The notes: a model not told the origin generated them from the letters alone. A DNA stretch of 9,656 bases from an uncultured Lachnospiraceae bacterium (GCA_947382415.1 CANCYO010000088.1:1-9656); one strand, 5' to 3'. Shown: positions 1 through 5,432, counted from the stretch's first letter. Program-made: numbers and translations.

Positions 1-52
1 GAGCATCTGCCTTACAAGCAGAGGGTCATAGGTTCGAGCCCTATAGGCCCCA
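1..52 (+). tRNA. tRNA-Val(UAC), 3' part (5' end outside window)
   Basis: The window opens inside a tRNA. A 7-nt anticodon loop CTTACAA lies between CTGC and GCAG and gives anticodon TAC (Val). The T arm is ATAGG-TTCGAGC-CCTAT (28-44), followed by the 3' acceptor strand AGGCCCC and discriminator A52. CCA is not encoded. A run of seven T (53-59) follows at once and probably serves as the termination signal. The acceptor 5' strand and D arm lie before base 1. Confidence 0.93.
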
Positions 53-79
53 TTTTTTTGTCTTAAAATTTGTGAAAGG

Positions 80-109
80 TTGACAAAGGAGGCTTTGTTA
101 AGATATACT
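80..109 (+). promoter_or_regulatory. sigma-A type promoter for the 143-568 membrane protein
   Basis: A perfect -35 TTGACA (80-85) is separated by 18 bp from -10 TATACT (104-109). Transcription would start near 116, giving a leader of under 30 nt before a strong ribosome binding site AAGGAGG (128-134) placed 8 nt before the ATG at 143. Confidence 0.8.
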
Positions 110-142
110 TAATATGTCATTATTCATAAGGAGGGTGGGGCG

Positions 143-568
143 ATGGAGAAAGGCAAATTCGGCATCAGAATGTGTTTCTATACGGCATTGGCGTTTATAC
201 TGGCCTATCTGGGGTATTCTACGGTACTATTCCTGATTGCCGCTGCGGTAATTTTTTTAGAGAAAAACGAATGGGCGGGCCGGCAGGTTATTCAGGCCAT
301 TTGTCTGTGTTTTGTGAGCACTCTGGTACATACGCTCGTCAATATATTTGATCCAATCTCCCGCATTCCCATGCTGGGTATGATGTGGAATGTTGGAACG
401 GATGTGGTGGATTCTCTGATGAGTATTGTGGTACTTGTGCTTTGCGCGGTGGGTTTCCTGAATAATATAAAGGGCAGGGAGGCCAATATTATAGGAGCTT
501 CCAAGCTGGCGGACTGGGCATATGGCATCGCACGTCCGGACGGGAAAGATCAGAGCGGGAATGCGTAA
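143..568 (+). CDS. Small multi-pass membrane protein, function unknown
   Basis: This 141-aa protein is not one I can name. It has a strongly hydrophobic N-terminal stretch (about residues 8-38, long enough for one long or two short membrane segments), a second segment about 47-68 and a third about 88-106. A polar C-terminal tail (107-141) is presumably cytoplasmic. The short motif EKNEWAGRQVIQA (40-52) at the start of the second segment is vaguely like the loop found in small DUF4870-type membrane proteins, but that is only a resemblance. The start is well supported by AAGGAGG 8 nt upstream and a consensus promoter. The next gene has its own promoter beginning 9 bp after this stop codon, so the two need not be functionally linked, although readthrough into cheX is possible because no terminator separates them. 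Confidence 0.8.
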   Translation: MEKGKFGIRMCFYTALAFILAYLGYSTVLFLIAAAVIFLEKNEWAGRQVIQAICLCFVSTLVHTLVNIFDPISRIPMLGMMWNVGTDVVDSLMSIVVLVLCAVGFLNNIKGREANIIGASKLADWAYGIARPDGKDQSGNA

Positions 569-576
569 AGCATCCC

Positions 577-605
577 TTGACATGGGTTTTAAGGCTCGTT
601 ATACT
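577..605 (+). promoter_or_regulatory. Consensus promoter of the cheX-cheY unit
   Basis: TTGACA (577-582), a 17-bp spacer and TATACT (600-605) form a near-ideal sigma-A promoter. The first bases of the -35 box (TTG at 577) also happen to open an in-frame extension of the downstream gene. That extension would be translated from promoter DNA and is therefore not believable as coding sequence. Expected start of transcription is near 612, leaving about 52 nt of leader before the ATG at 664. Confidence 0.82.
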
Positions 606-663
606 GATGGTATGGCAGTACGCAAGTGTCGCAATTACGAGGTGCGGGGACTGGAGATGGAAT

Positions 664-1527
664 ATGGTAGAGCATATATTAGGTAACTATCTGGTTGATG
701 TGGGGAAGATTACAAAGGAGCAGCTTGATATGCTGATCGAAAAGCAGGATTCGGTGCGGATCAAGCTGGGGCTTCTTGCGGTGACAGAAGGCATGATGAC
801 AACCATGCAGGCGGAGGAGGTAAATATTCTACAGGCTGTACGGGATATGCGTTTTGGCGATATTGCCGTGGAAGAGGGATATCTCACTCAGGAGCAGGTG
901 GAAAAACTGATTAAGAAACAGGGTGATGCATATCTGATGTTCATACAGAATCTTCTGGATGAAGATTTGGTGACCATGGAGGACTGGGATTGGCTGCTGG
1001 AGGACTTCAAGCGGGTCAATAATTACAGTAATACGGATATAGAGGCTATCAAGAGCAATGATGTAGAGCGTATTATCCCTTTGCTGCTGCCGGAGGAAGC
1101 TCAGGGGTATCAGCCTTTGGTAGAGACTTTGATACGAACCATGATCCGGCTGGTGGATCGGAATGTCTATTTGGGCAAGGCTGTTATTGGGGATGCTTTT
1201 CCCGCGGAGGATATGGCTGTCCAGAGAATGGAGGGCGCGCGGGGGATTGCAGATTGTCTGGCCGAGCGAAACGGCGGACTTTTAAAGGTTTGCAGTATTT
1301 TTGGACAGGAGAATTTTTCCAGACTGGATCTGGATGCTTTGGATGCCGCTGGAGAGCTGCTCAACTGTGCCAATGGAATGTATGTGTCGGAGCTTAGCCG
1401 TAAGGGATTGTTTTTGGAATTGATGCCTCCCGAATATACGGGCAGGGACAATATCTCCGACATATGCAGAATTCCCATTTTTATCGGGAATGCTGGTTTG
1501 TACTTTGTAATTGGAAGGTTGAAATAA
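664..1527 (+). CDS. cheX: CheX-type CheY-P phosphatase with N-terminal helical domain
   Basis: This 287-aa protein probably dephosphorylates a CheY-like response regulator in the cytoplasm. Residues about 5-118 contain two copies of a pattern of the form LG.yLv..G.it.eQl...i..Q (LGNYLVDVGKITKEQL at 6-21; FGDIAVEEGYLTQEQV at 64-79). This resembles the N-terminal helical domain of type II secretion/MshE ATPases. Residues about 130-287 look like a CheX domain. The diagnostic catalytic motif E-x-x-N is present as E231-L-L-N234, followed by the usual small-residue turn (CANGM). Canonical CheX is only about 150-160 aa, so the N-terminal half is an addition. Start: ATG 664 has GGAG (653-656) 7 nt upstream; the frame stays open back to 577, but that stretch is the promoter. 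cheY follows after 13 nt. The CheX assignment is good; the role (chemotaxis or other signalling) is open, since no flagellar or receptor gene is visible. Confidence 0.82.
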   Translation: MVEHILGNYLVDVGKITKEQLDMLIEKQDSVRIKLGLLAVTEGMMTTMQAEEVNILQAVRDMRFGDIAVEEGYLTQEQVEKLIKKQGDAYLMFIQNLLDEDLVTMEDWDWLLEDFKRVNNYSNTDIEAIKSNDVERIIPLLLPEEAQGYQPLVETLIRTMIRLVDRNVYLGKAVIGDAFPAEDMAVQRMEGARGIADCLAERNGGLLKVCSIFGQENFSRLDLDALDAAGELLNCANGMYVSELSRKGLFLELMPPEYTGRDNISDICRIPIFIGNAGLYFVIGRLK

Positions 1528-1540
1528 GGGGGAGACGGCG

Positions 1541-1897
1541 ATGGCAGACATTATGATCGTGGACGATTCGAGAACATCCAGAAGAATTTTACGTGAAATA
1601 CTGGAGCGTAACGGACACTCCGTGGTGGCAGAGGCGATAAATGGTGAGGATGGCTACTTAAAGTATAAGGAGTTGAATCCTGATGTGGTGACCATGGACA
1701 TCACTATGCCGCATATGGATGGAGTAGAATGCTTAAGCCTGATTAAAAAAGTCAATCCGGAGGCCAAGGTCCTGATGATCACAGCGGCAGGGCAGAAGGA
1801 GAAGATGTTGGAGTCCATCAAGCGTGGGGCGGAAGAGTTTATTGTAAAGCCTTTTAATGAAGCGGAGATTTTGGCGGCTTTGGAGCGGCTGCGCTGA
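1541..1897 (+). CDS. cheY: Stand-alone CheY-like response regulator receiver
   Basis: This 118-aa protein is a single receiver domain with no output domain. It carries the full active-site set: acidic pair D8-D9, phospho-acceptor D53 (in VTMDITMPHMDG), T81 (ITAAG) and K103 (IVKPF). Aromatic F100 sits three residues before the lysine, in the region of the usual switch aromatic. Length matches CheY. The ribosome binding site AAGGGGGAG (1526-1534) overlaps the stop codon of cheX, and ATG 1541 follows 6 nt later, so the two genes are surely one transcript. The upstream CheX-type phosphatase is the natural partner that would reset it. A cognate kinase is not in the window. It may act on flagellar motors or in another pathway; the sequence alone does not decide. 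Confidence 0.92.
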   Translation: MADIMIVDDSRTSRRILREILERNGHSVVAEAINGEDGYLKYKELNPDVVTMDITMPHMDGVECLSLIKKVNPEAKVLMITAAGQKEKMLESIKRGAEEFIVKPFNEAEILAALERLR

Positions 1898-1926
1898 CGG
1901 GGCTGTAAAACAGTACATAGGAAGTT

Positions 1927-1958
1927 AAACGGATTCCTGCTATTTCAGGAATCCGTTT
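1927..1958. terminator. Bidirectional terminator between cheY and the suf genes
   Basis: A perfect 13-bp inverted repeat (AAACGGATTCCTG at 1927-1939, CAGGAATCCGTTT at 1946-1958) encloses a 6-nt loop. On the plus strand it is followed by a T-rich tail (ATTATTTG), which fits termination of cheX-cheY. On the minus strand the tail is less T-rich but the stem would also form. The right arm lies inside the last codons of the convergent sufB/D-like gene, whose stop codon (1940-1942) sits in the loop. Confidence 0.8.
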
Positions 1959-2857
1959 ATTATTTGAGCCTCCGCCTCAGATTCTGTGAGTCCCAGAGTC
2001 ATCAGCTTTGTGATCTGTTCTCCTGCAATTTTGCCGATAGCTGCTTCATGGATCAGCGCCGCGTCTGGATGATTTGCTGTAATTTCAGGAACTGCGCTGA
2101 TCTTGGCGTGATCCATGATGATGGCGTCACATTCAGAGTGGCCCGCGCAGCGCTGGTTGCCGTTTATGACCGCGAGAAAGAGCTGTTTGGAGTCGTCCTT
2201 TGCCACCGCTCTGGATATCAGGTTCGCGCTGGAATCTGCGCCGTTTAGATCTACCCGGAAGGAGGATTCGGCATACTGGCTGCCATGAGTCATAAGCCGC
2301 TCCGTGATCACCAGCTTTGCGCCCTCCTCCAGAGTGGCAACAGTGGAACGGATTGTGGAGTCCACGCCGCGGATCTGTACGGTCTCCATCTCCATAAAGC
2401 TGTTGGCGCCCAGTTCCACCACAGTCTTGGGATTCATGATGCGTTCCCCCTTGCCGTCGCCGCTTCCGTAGTGTTTTTCCACATATTTTACATGACTGTT
2501 TTGGCCGATGTAGAAGGTGTGGATGCCGTCGTGCCGGCTCTCACTGTCCCCGCTGTTGTGGATGCCGCAGCCTGCGATAATCGTCACGTCGCAGTCGTCT
2601 CCGATGTGGAAGTCATTGTAAACCATCTCGGTGAGGCCGCTCTGGCTCAGGACTACCGGGATATGCACACTCTCTTTTTTTGTGCCGGATTTGATCAGGA
2701 TATCGATGCCCTGTTTATCCGGTTTCGTCACAATATCGATATTGGCGGTGGTATTCCGCTCTATACTGGTACCGTTTGCGCGGATATTATAGGCTCCTGC
2801 CGGAATCTCGTGGAGACCGGCTACCTGTTCCAGCAGATTTTTCTGTATTTCGTCCAT
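1940..2857 (-). CDS. SufB/SufD-family Fe-S cluster assembly scaffold
   Basis: This 305-aa protein belongs to the SufB/SufD family, the beta-helical scaffold that works with the SufC ATPase to assemble and hand over Fe-S clusters in the cytoplasm. The C-terminus is the clearest part: ALIHEAAIGKIAGEQITKL (267-285) matches the HEAtiGki..eql signature, followed by the typical E-A-..-I-I-N-G-F ending (294-303). It is shorter than E. coli SufB (about 495 aa) or SufD (about 420 aa), as is usual for compact anaerobe versions. Cysteines occur at 97, 237 and 243. The position I align with the essential SufB Cys405 (the CGAHT motif of E. coli) appears to be alanine 251, but H270-E271 are kept. Start: an upstream GTG/ATG (2875/2872) overlaps the sufC stop, but ATG 2857 has AGAGGA 6 nt before it and is preferred. 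Confidence 0.87.
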   Translation of the reverse strand: MDEIQKNLLEQVAGLHEIPAGAYNIRANGTSIERNTTANIDIVTKPDKQGIDILIKSGTKKESVHIPVVLSQSGLTEMVYNDFHIGDDCDVTIIAGCGIHNSGDSESRHDGIHTFYIGQNSHVKYVEKHYGSGDGKGERIMNPKTVVELGANSFMEMETVQIRGVDSTIRSTVATLEEGAKLVITERLMTHGSQYAESSFRVDLNGADSSANLISRAVAKDDSKQLFLAVINGNQRCAGHSECDAIIMDHAKISAVPEITANHPDAALIHEAAIGKIAGEQITKLMTLGLTESEAEAQIINGFLK

Positions 2858-2871
2858 AATTGTTCCTCTCA

Positions 2872-3609
2872 TCACTGATAATATTTACAGCTTCCCGTAC
2901 CCTCCAGAAGCTCGGGGAGGATTTCGGATTTGGTGCCTCTGGCTTTCACGGAGCCGTTGGCGATCACTACAATTTCATCCGCTATATTAAGGATGCGTTC
3001 CTGGTGGGAAATGATCACCAGGGAATTGGAGCTGGTCTCGTGGAGCTCTTCAAACACTTTGATCAGATTGTTAAAGCTCCAGAGGTCGATTCCGGCCTCG
3101 GGTTCGTCAAAGACCGAAAGGGGCGTGTTGCGCGCGATAATGGTGGCAATCTCGATGCGCTTGAGTTCGCCGCCCGAGAGGCTGGCATCCACATCGCGGT
3201 TGATGTAGTCCCGGGCACAGAGGCCTACCTTGGACAGATATTCGCAGGCTCCTGCGGCGCTGAGCTTCTTGTCAGTTCCGGCGGAAAGGGTGATCAGATC
3301 TTTGACTTTGATGCCTTTAAAGCGCACCGGCTGCTGAAAGGCGAAGCTGATTCCCAGATTAGCGCGCTCCGTAATGTTCATCTCTGTGATATCCGTGCCA
3401 TTCCAGATGATGTGGCCGGAGGTGGGACGCTCGATGCCCATGATCAGTTTGGCGAGCGTGGACTTGCCTCCGCCGTTTGGACCGGTGATGGCGGTAAAAG
3501 TATGATCCTTCAAAGTCAGATTCAGGTCTTTGATGATCTCTTTGACATTCTCTCTGGCCCCGGCGTCTTCATCGGACACCTGAAAGGAGAGATTTTGCAG
3601 TTCCAGCAT
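2872..3609 (-). CDS. sufC: SufC-type Fe-S assembly ATPase
   Basis: This 245-aa ABC-family ATPase is cytoplasmic and would form a complex with the downstream SufB/D protein, using ATP to open the scaffold for cluster assembly. Motifs: Walker A GPNGGGKST (43-51), Q-loop at Q92-Q93, signature LSGGE (144-148), Walker B VFDEPEAGID (166-175) and switch histidine H202. The DEPEAGID form, with a short ABC core and no membrane domain nearby, is characteristic of SufC rather than of a transporter ATPase. Residues 12-22 form a small acidic insertion in the first strand region. ATG 3609 has GGGAGG 7 nt upstream. Its TGA overlaps the earliest possible start of the next gene, so translation is probably coupled. 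No sufS, sufU or second sufB/D follows, since cheY converges directly. Confidence 0.9.
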   Translation of the reverse strand: MLELQNLSFQVSDEDAGARENVKEIIKDLNLTLKDHTFTAITGPNGGGKSTLAKLIMGIERPTSGHIIWNGTDITEMNITERANLGISFAFQQPVRFKGIKVKDLITLSAGTDKKLSAAGACEYLSKVGLCARDYINRDVDASLSGGELKRIEIATIIARNTPLSVFDEPEAGIDLWSFNNLIKVFEELHETSSNSLVIISHQERILNIADEIVVIANGSVKARGTKSEILPELLEGTGSCKYYQ

Positions 3610-3700
3610 TTGATTTCCTCCCTAAGGTAATGCCATAGTTGGCAGTATATATCTTACTGTCTGACATAAAACAGTACCTGTATTAAAATCCTACCTAATA

Positions 3701-3709
3701 AGTATAGCA
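3701..3709 (-). promoter_or_regulatory. Extended -10 promoter of the suf operon
   Basis: Reading the minus strand, TGCTATACT gives an extended -10 element (TGn plus TATACT at 3706-3701). No good -35 is present 17-18 bp upstream, where the DNA is T-rich. Transcription would begin near 3694, leaving a leader of about 85 nt before sufC. The leader contains AGGTA twice (minus strand; plus-strand TACCT at 3675-3679 and 3692-3696). These could belong to an operator, but the arms do not form a clear palindrome. Confidence 0.55.
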
Positions 3710-3749
3710 TAAAAAGTAAAAAAAACCACACTATTTTTCAAATAATTCC

Positions 3750-3778
3750 TTGACTTTTATGCATAGAACGAGTAAAAT
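3750..3778 (+). promoter_or_regulatory. Promoter of tRNA-Arg(ACG)
   Basis: TTGACT (3750-3755), a 17-bp spacer and TAAAAT (3773-3778) lie about 30 bp before the mature 5' end of the tRNA. It diverges from the suf promoter across an AT-rich 40-bp stretch, so the 200 bp between sufC and the tRNA hold only these two promoters and the sufC leader. Confidence 0.8.
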
Positions 3779-3808
3779 ATAATTCGTTGCAGATACTATT
3801 GCAGCAAT

Positions 3809-3882
3809 GTGCGCTTAGCTCAGCTGGATAGAGCGTTTGGCTACGGACCAAAAGGTCGGGGGTTCGAATCCTCTAGCGCACG
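3809..3882 (+). tRNA. tRNA-Arg(ACG)
   Basis: A complete 74-nt cloverleaf. Acceptor GTGCGCT (3809-3815) pairs with AGCGCAC (3875-3881); discriminator G3882. The D arm is GCTC/GAGC. The anticodon stem TTTGG/CCAAA encloses loop CTACGGA, anticodon ACG, whose A34 is normally deaminated to inosine by TadA. The T arm contains GGTTCGAATCC. CCA is not encoded. Confidence 0.96.
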
Positions 3883-3945
3883 TTTCTTGTACGCTTGCGC
3901 ATGTTTCTATGTACGCTTATGCTTGTTTTGTGTACGCTTGCGTAC
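3883..3945 (+). repeat. Degenerate three-copy tandem repeat after tRNA-Arg
   Basis: Three imperfect copies of a 21-22 nt unit, each built as GTTT-x3-4-GTACGCTT followed by a variable GCGCAT/ATGCTT/GCGTAC end, occupy about 3882-3902, 3903-3924 and 3925-3945. The third copy is a perfect hairpin (GTACGC-TT-GCGTAC, 3932-3945); the first two are decayed versions. They lie between the tRNA 3' end and its terminator, so they would be in the tRNA trailer. Confidence 0.6.
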
Positions 3946-3952
3946 GTTCGTG

Positions 3953-3985
3953 AAGCTCTGTGGATTTTATCCCGGAGCTTTTTAT
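3953..3985 (+). terminator. Rho-independent terminator of the tRNA-Arg transcript
   Basis: The outer stem AAGCTCTG (3953-3960) pairs with CGGAGCTT (3973-3980, one G-U pair). The inner stem GGAT/ATCC (3962-3965/3969-3972) closes a TTT loop, with a single bulged T. A T run (3979-3983) follows directly. This is a typical intrinsic terminator about 70 nt downstream of the tRNA. Confidence 0.8.
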
Positions 3986-4034
3986 ATTTCCGGTGCGTTT
4001 ATAAAAAGTTTATAAATCCTTTGTTTTAATATTA

Positions 4035-4063
4035 TTTACTGGGGAATGGCTGCGTGATAGAAT
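4035..4063 (+). promoter_or_regulatory. Promoter of the 4087-4994 gene pair
   Basis: TTTACT (4035-4040), a 17-bp spacer and TAGAAT (4058-4063), the latter with an upstream TG (4055-4056) making an extended -10. Transcription would start near 4070, only about 17 nt before the ATG at 4087, just enough room for the GGGAG (4074-4078) binding site. Confidence 0.68.
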
Positions 4064-4086
4064 AGTCCTAAACGGGAGAAACTTCA

Positions 4087-4476
4087 ATGAACGGAATTGT
4101 TTATGACGCAAGGCGGATCCGGGCCTATGAGGGGTTGCTGGCGCTGGGAGAATACGCCGGTAAGACTGTCGGCTGGCTTGACGGCCTTTGGAAGGAAATG
4201 GTGGTGGACAGCGCATTGCTGCGGGAGTTTATGTATTATCTGGATCATCACTGTTTTCTGGATGAGCTGCGTTGCGAGGGATATACGATGACGGATCTGT
4301 ATGTCTGGCAGATGGATCGCTATAATCTCGTGCGGGAGATCGGCAAGAATACGGAGTGCTGCAATAAGGAAGCTATGGTGCTGAATGCATTTTACACGAT
4401 GTATCTTATGCAGAGAGACCCGGCCGGCTATGTCAGACGCCTGACGTCGGGAGAAGGAATGGATCGGTTGCAATGA
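4087..4476 (+). CDS. Conserved-looking small protein of unknown function
   Basis: I do not recognise this 129-aa protein. It is predicted soluble and mostly alpha-helical, with no signal peptide or membrane segment. It is rich in aromatic residues and methionine (WLDGLW at 30-35; FMYYLDHHCF at 48-57; LYVWQMDRYN at 71-80). Four cysteines (56, 63, 91, 92) include an adjacent pair, but there is no classic metal-binding spacing. ATG 4087 has GGGAG 8 nt upstream and a promoter just before it. The stop overlaps the next start (ATGA, 4473-4476), so it is translationally coupled to the DUF1700 gene. HAAS/DUF1700 genes are commonly paired with a PadR-type regulator. This protein takes that position but shows no recognisable winged-helix pattern to me, so its role as regulator or partner is only an inference. 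Confidence 0.8.
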   Translation: MNGIVYDARRIRAYEGLLALGEYAGKTVGWLDGLWKEMVVDSALLREFMYYLDHHCFLDELRCEGYTMTDLYVWQMDRYNLVREIGKNTECCNKEAMVLNAFYTMYLMQRDPAGYVRRLTSGEGMDRLQ

Positions 4477-4994
4477 ATAAACAGGAGTTTATCGACAGGC
4501 TGAGGGCTGCGCTGAATGGCAGGATCCCCGCATCTGATGTGGAAGAGACGGTCAATTATTATCAGGATTATATCAATATGGAGATGCGCAAGGGCAAAAG
4601 CCAGGAGGAAGTGCTGAATGCTCTGGGCGATCCGCGGTTGATCGCGCGCACGATCATACAGACCAACGGGGCCCCGGATGCCGCTTACCGGACACCGGGC
4701 GGCGGATATCAGGAGTCGGGCTACCAGAGCGGACAGCAGGATGGCTATTATGGCGGCTATCAGAGCAGCGGTTATTACCGGAACGCATATCAGGAGGACA
4801 GCTATCAGAATGATACCCGTTCTTCGCACAAAACGATCCGCATTCCCGGGTGGCTTTTGACCATTCTCATCATGTTGGTCACTATTTTGATTATAGGTGT
4901 TATTTTTTCGGTGCTGTCATTTCTTGCGCCTCTTATTATCGTGATGATGGCGGTGATCCTGATGATCAAGCTGTTTCGGGACTGGCTGAACTGA
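4473..4994 (+). CDS. HAAS/DUF1700-family membrane protein
   Basis: This 173-aa protein begins with the helical HAAS domain typical of DUF1700. The pattern MNKQEFIDRLRAAL...IP..DVEETVNYYQDYI (1-34) is followed by EEVLNALGDPRLIARTI (45-61), in which the LGDP turn is diagnostic. Residues about 73-113 form a low-complexity Gly/Tyr/Gln/Ser linker with repeated GYQ/GYY units. The C-terminus has a very hydrophobic stretch (about 126-166) that should form two membrane segments ending in KLFRDWLN, so the HAAS domain is probably cytoplasmic and tethered to the membrane. Family members are thought to act with PadR-like regulators in envelope or stress responses; the exact role is not established. Translation is coupled to the preceding gene by ATGA overlap, with no strong binding site of its own. 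No clear terminator follows. Confidence 0.87.
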   Translation: MNKQEFIDRLRAALNGRIPASDVEETVNYYQDYINMEMRKGKSQEEVLNALGDPRLIARTIIQTNGAPDAAYRTPGGGYQESGYQSGQQDGYYGGYQSSGYYRNAYQEDSYQNDTRSSHKTIRIPGWLLTILIMLVTILIIGVIFSVLSFLAPLIIVMMAVILMIKLFRDWLN

Positions 4995-5083
4995 CAGTAT
5001 GATAGTTAATATAGTGAAAATAAAAAATTTCCAAAAAATTCCACAATTGGGAGGCATATTTTAATAAATATTCAGACATACTA

Positions 5084-5111
5084 CTCCTGTAACTAAAAAC
5101 CAACAGGAGGG
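5084..5111 (+). promoter_or_regulatory. Hairpin covering the ribosome binding site of the Asn-rich gene
   Basis: CTCCTGT (5084-5090) is perfectly complementary to ACAGGAG (5103-5109), with a 12-nt loop. The right arm includes most of the Shine-Dalgarno sequence AGGAGGG (5105-5111) of the 51-aa gene at 5119. If the left arm is transcribed, the ribosome binding site would be occluded. Transcription must then start upstream of about 5084. A weak TTGGGA (5047-5052)/TATTCA (5069-5074) pair with 16-bp spacing would allow this; the CATACT box at 5077-5082 would not. Confidence 0.45.
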
Positions 5112-5118
5112 AAATGTT

Positions 5119-5274
5119 ATGTCCAACAATAACCAGAACAACGAGAATAACAAGTACAACAACAGCTATGACAATAGCCAGAACTGCAAGAACAGCCAGA
5201 ACAACAACCAGAACAACCAGAAGAACAATCAGAACAATAACCAGAACAACAATCAGAAGAACAACAACTTCTAA
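5119..5274 (+). CDS. 51-aa asparagine/glutamine-rich microprotein
   Basis: A short gene with an excellent ribosome binding site (AGGAGGG, 5105-5111) 7 nt before ATG 5119. Of 51 residues, 28 are Asn and 8 are Gln, arranged as short N/Q runs separated by single K, S, Y or D residues. There is one cysteine (23) and a C-terminal Phe. It has no hydrophobic segment or signal peptide and should be disordered or prone to aggregate. Codon choice is mostly AAC/CAG, and the stretch is almost free of T. Other frames across it are long but give Thr/Arg-rich or Val/Leu-rich nonsense and lack a usable binding site. A terminator follows after 28 nt, so it is a self-contained unit. Small N/Q-rich proteins are known among spore proteins (for example gamma-type SASP), which is one possibility; I cannot assign a function. 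Confidence 0.72.
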   Translation: MSNNNQNNENNKYNNSYDNSQNCKNSQNNNQNNQKNNQNNNQNNNQKNNNF

Positions 5275-5301
5275 GGCTGTTTTCGGAGTCTGGAAAAGCG
5301 T

Positions 5302-5328
5302 AAAGGGGCGCCGCAAGGTGTCCCTTTT
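5302..5328 (+). terminator. Rho-independent terminator after the Asn-rich gene
   Basis: The stem AAGGGGCGCC (5303-5312) pairs with GGTGTCCCTT (5317-5326; eight Watson-Crick and two G-U pairs) around a GCAA tetraloop, and ends in a short run TTTT (5325-5328). The A before the stem can pair with one more T. Confidence 0.75.
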
Positions 5329-5362
5329 GACTGTTCTGTGGCTGTGTATGTGCTGTCGGGAC

Positions 5363-5391
5363 TTTACAGAAGTCCACAAAACAGTTATACT
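5363..5391 (+). promoter_or_regulatory. Promoter of the methyltransferase-rdgB-yfcE operon
   Basis: TTTACA (5363-5368), a 17-bp spacer and TATACT (5386-5391) make a good sigma-A promoter about 40 bp before the methyltransferase start codon. A perfect inverted repeat GGACTT-5-AAGTCC (5359-5375) sits exactly across the -35 box and could be an operator. Confidence 0.75.
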
Positions 5392-5432
5392 TATAGACAA
5401 ATTGGCTATCAGGATATAAAGGCGGATCAAAA

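Noticed and set aside
1964..3630. Several plus-strand open frames opposite the suf genes
   Set aside because: They lie antisense to genes with full SufC and SufB/D motifs and encode no recognisable domains.
3671..3706. IscR/Rrf2-type operator at the suf promoter
   Set aside because: Two AGGTA motifs are present in the leader, but they are direct rather than a clear inverted pair, so the match is too weak to call.
3883..3945. CRISPR-like array
   Set aside because: The units are contiguous 21-22 nt tandem copies with no spacers and no cas genes nearby.
5119..5274. Simple repeat DNA or an att-like or satellite element instead of a gene
   Set aside because: The frame is clean from ATG to TAA, with a strong binding site at 7 nt and a terminator just downstream, which favours a real gene.
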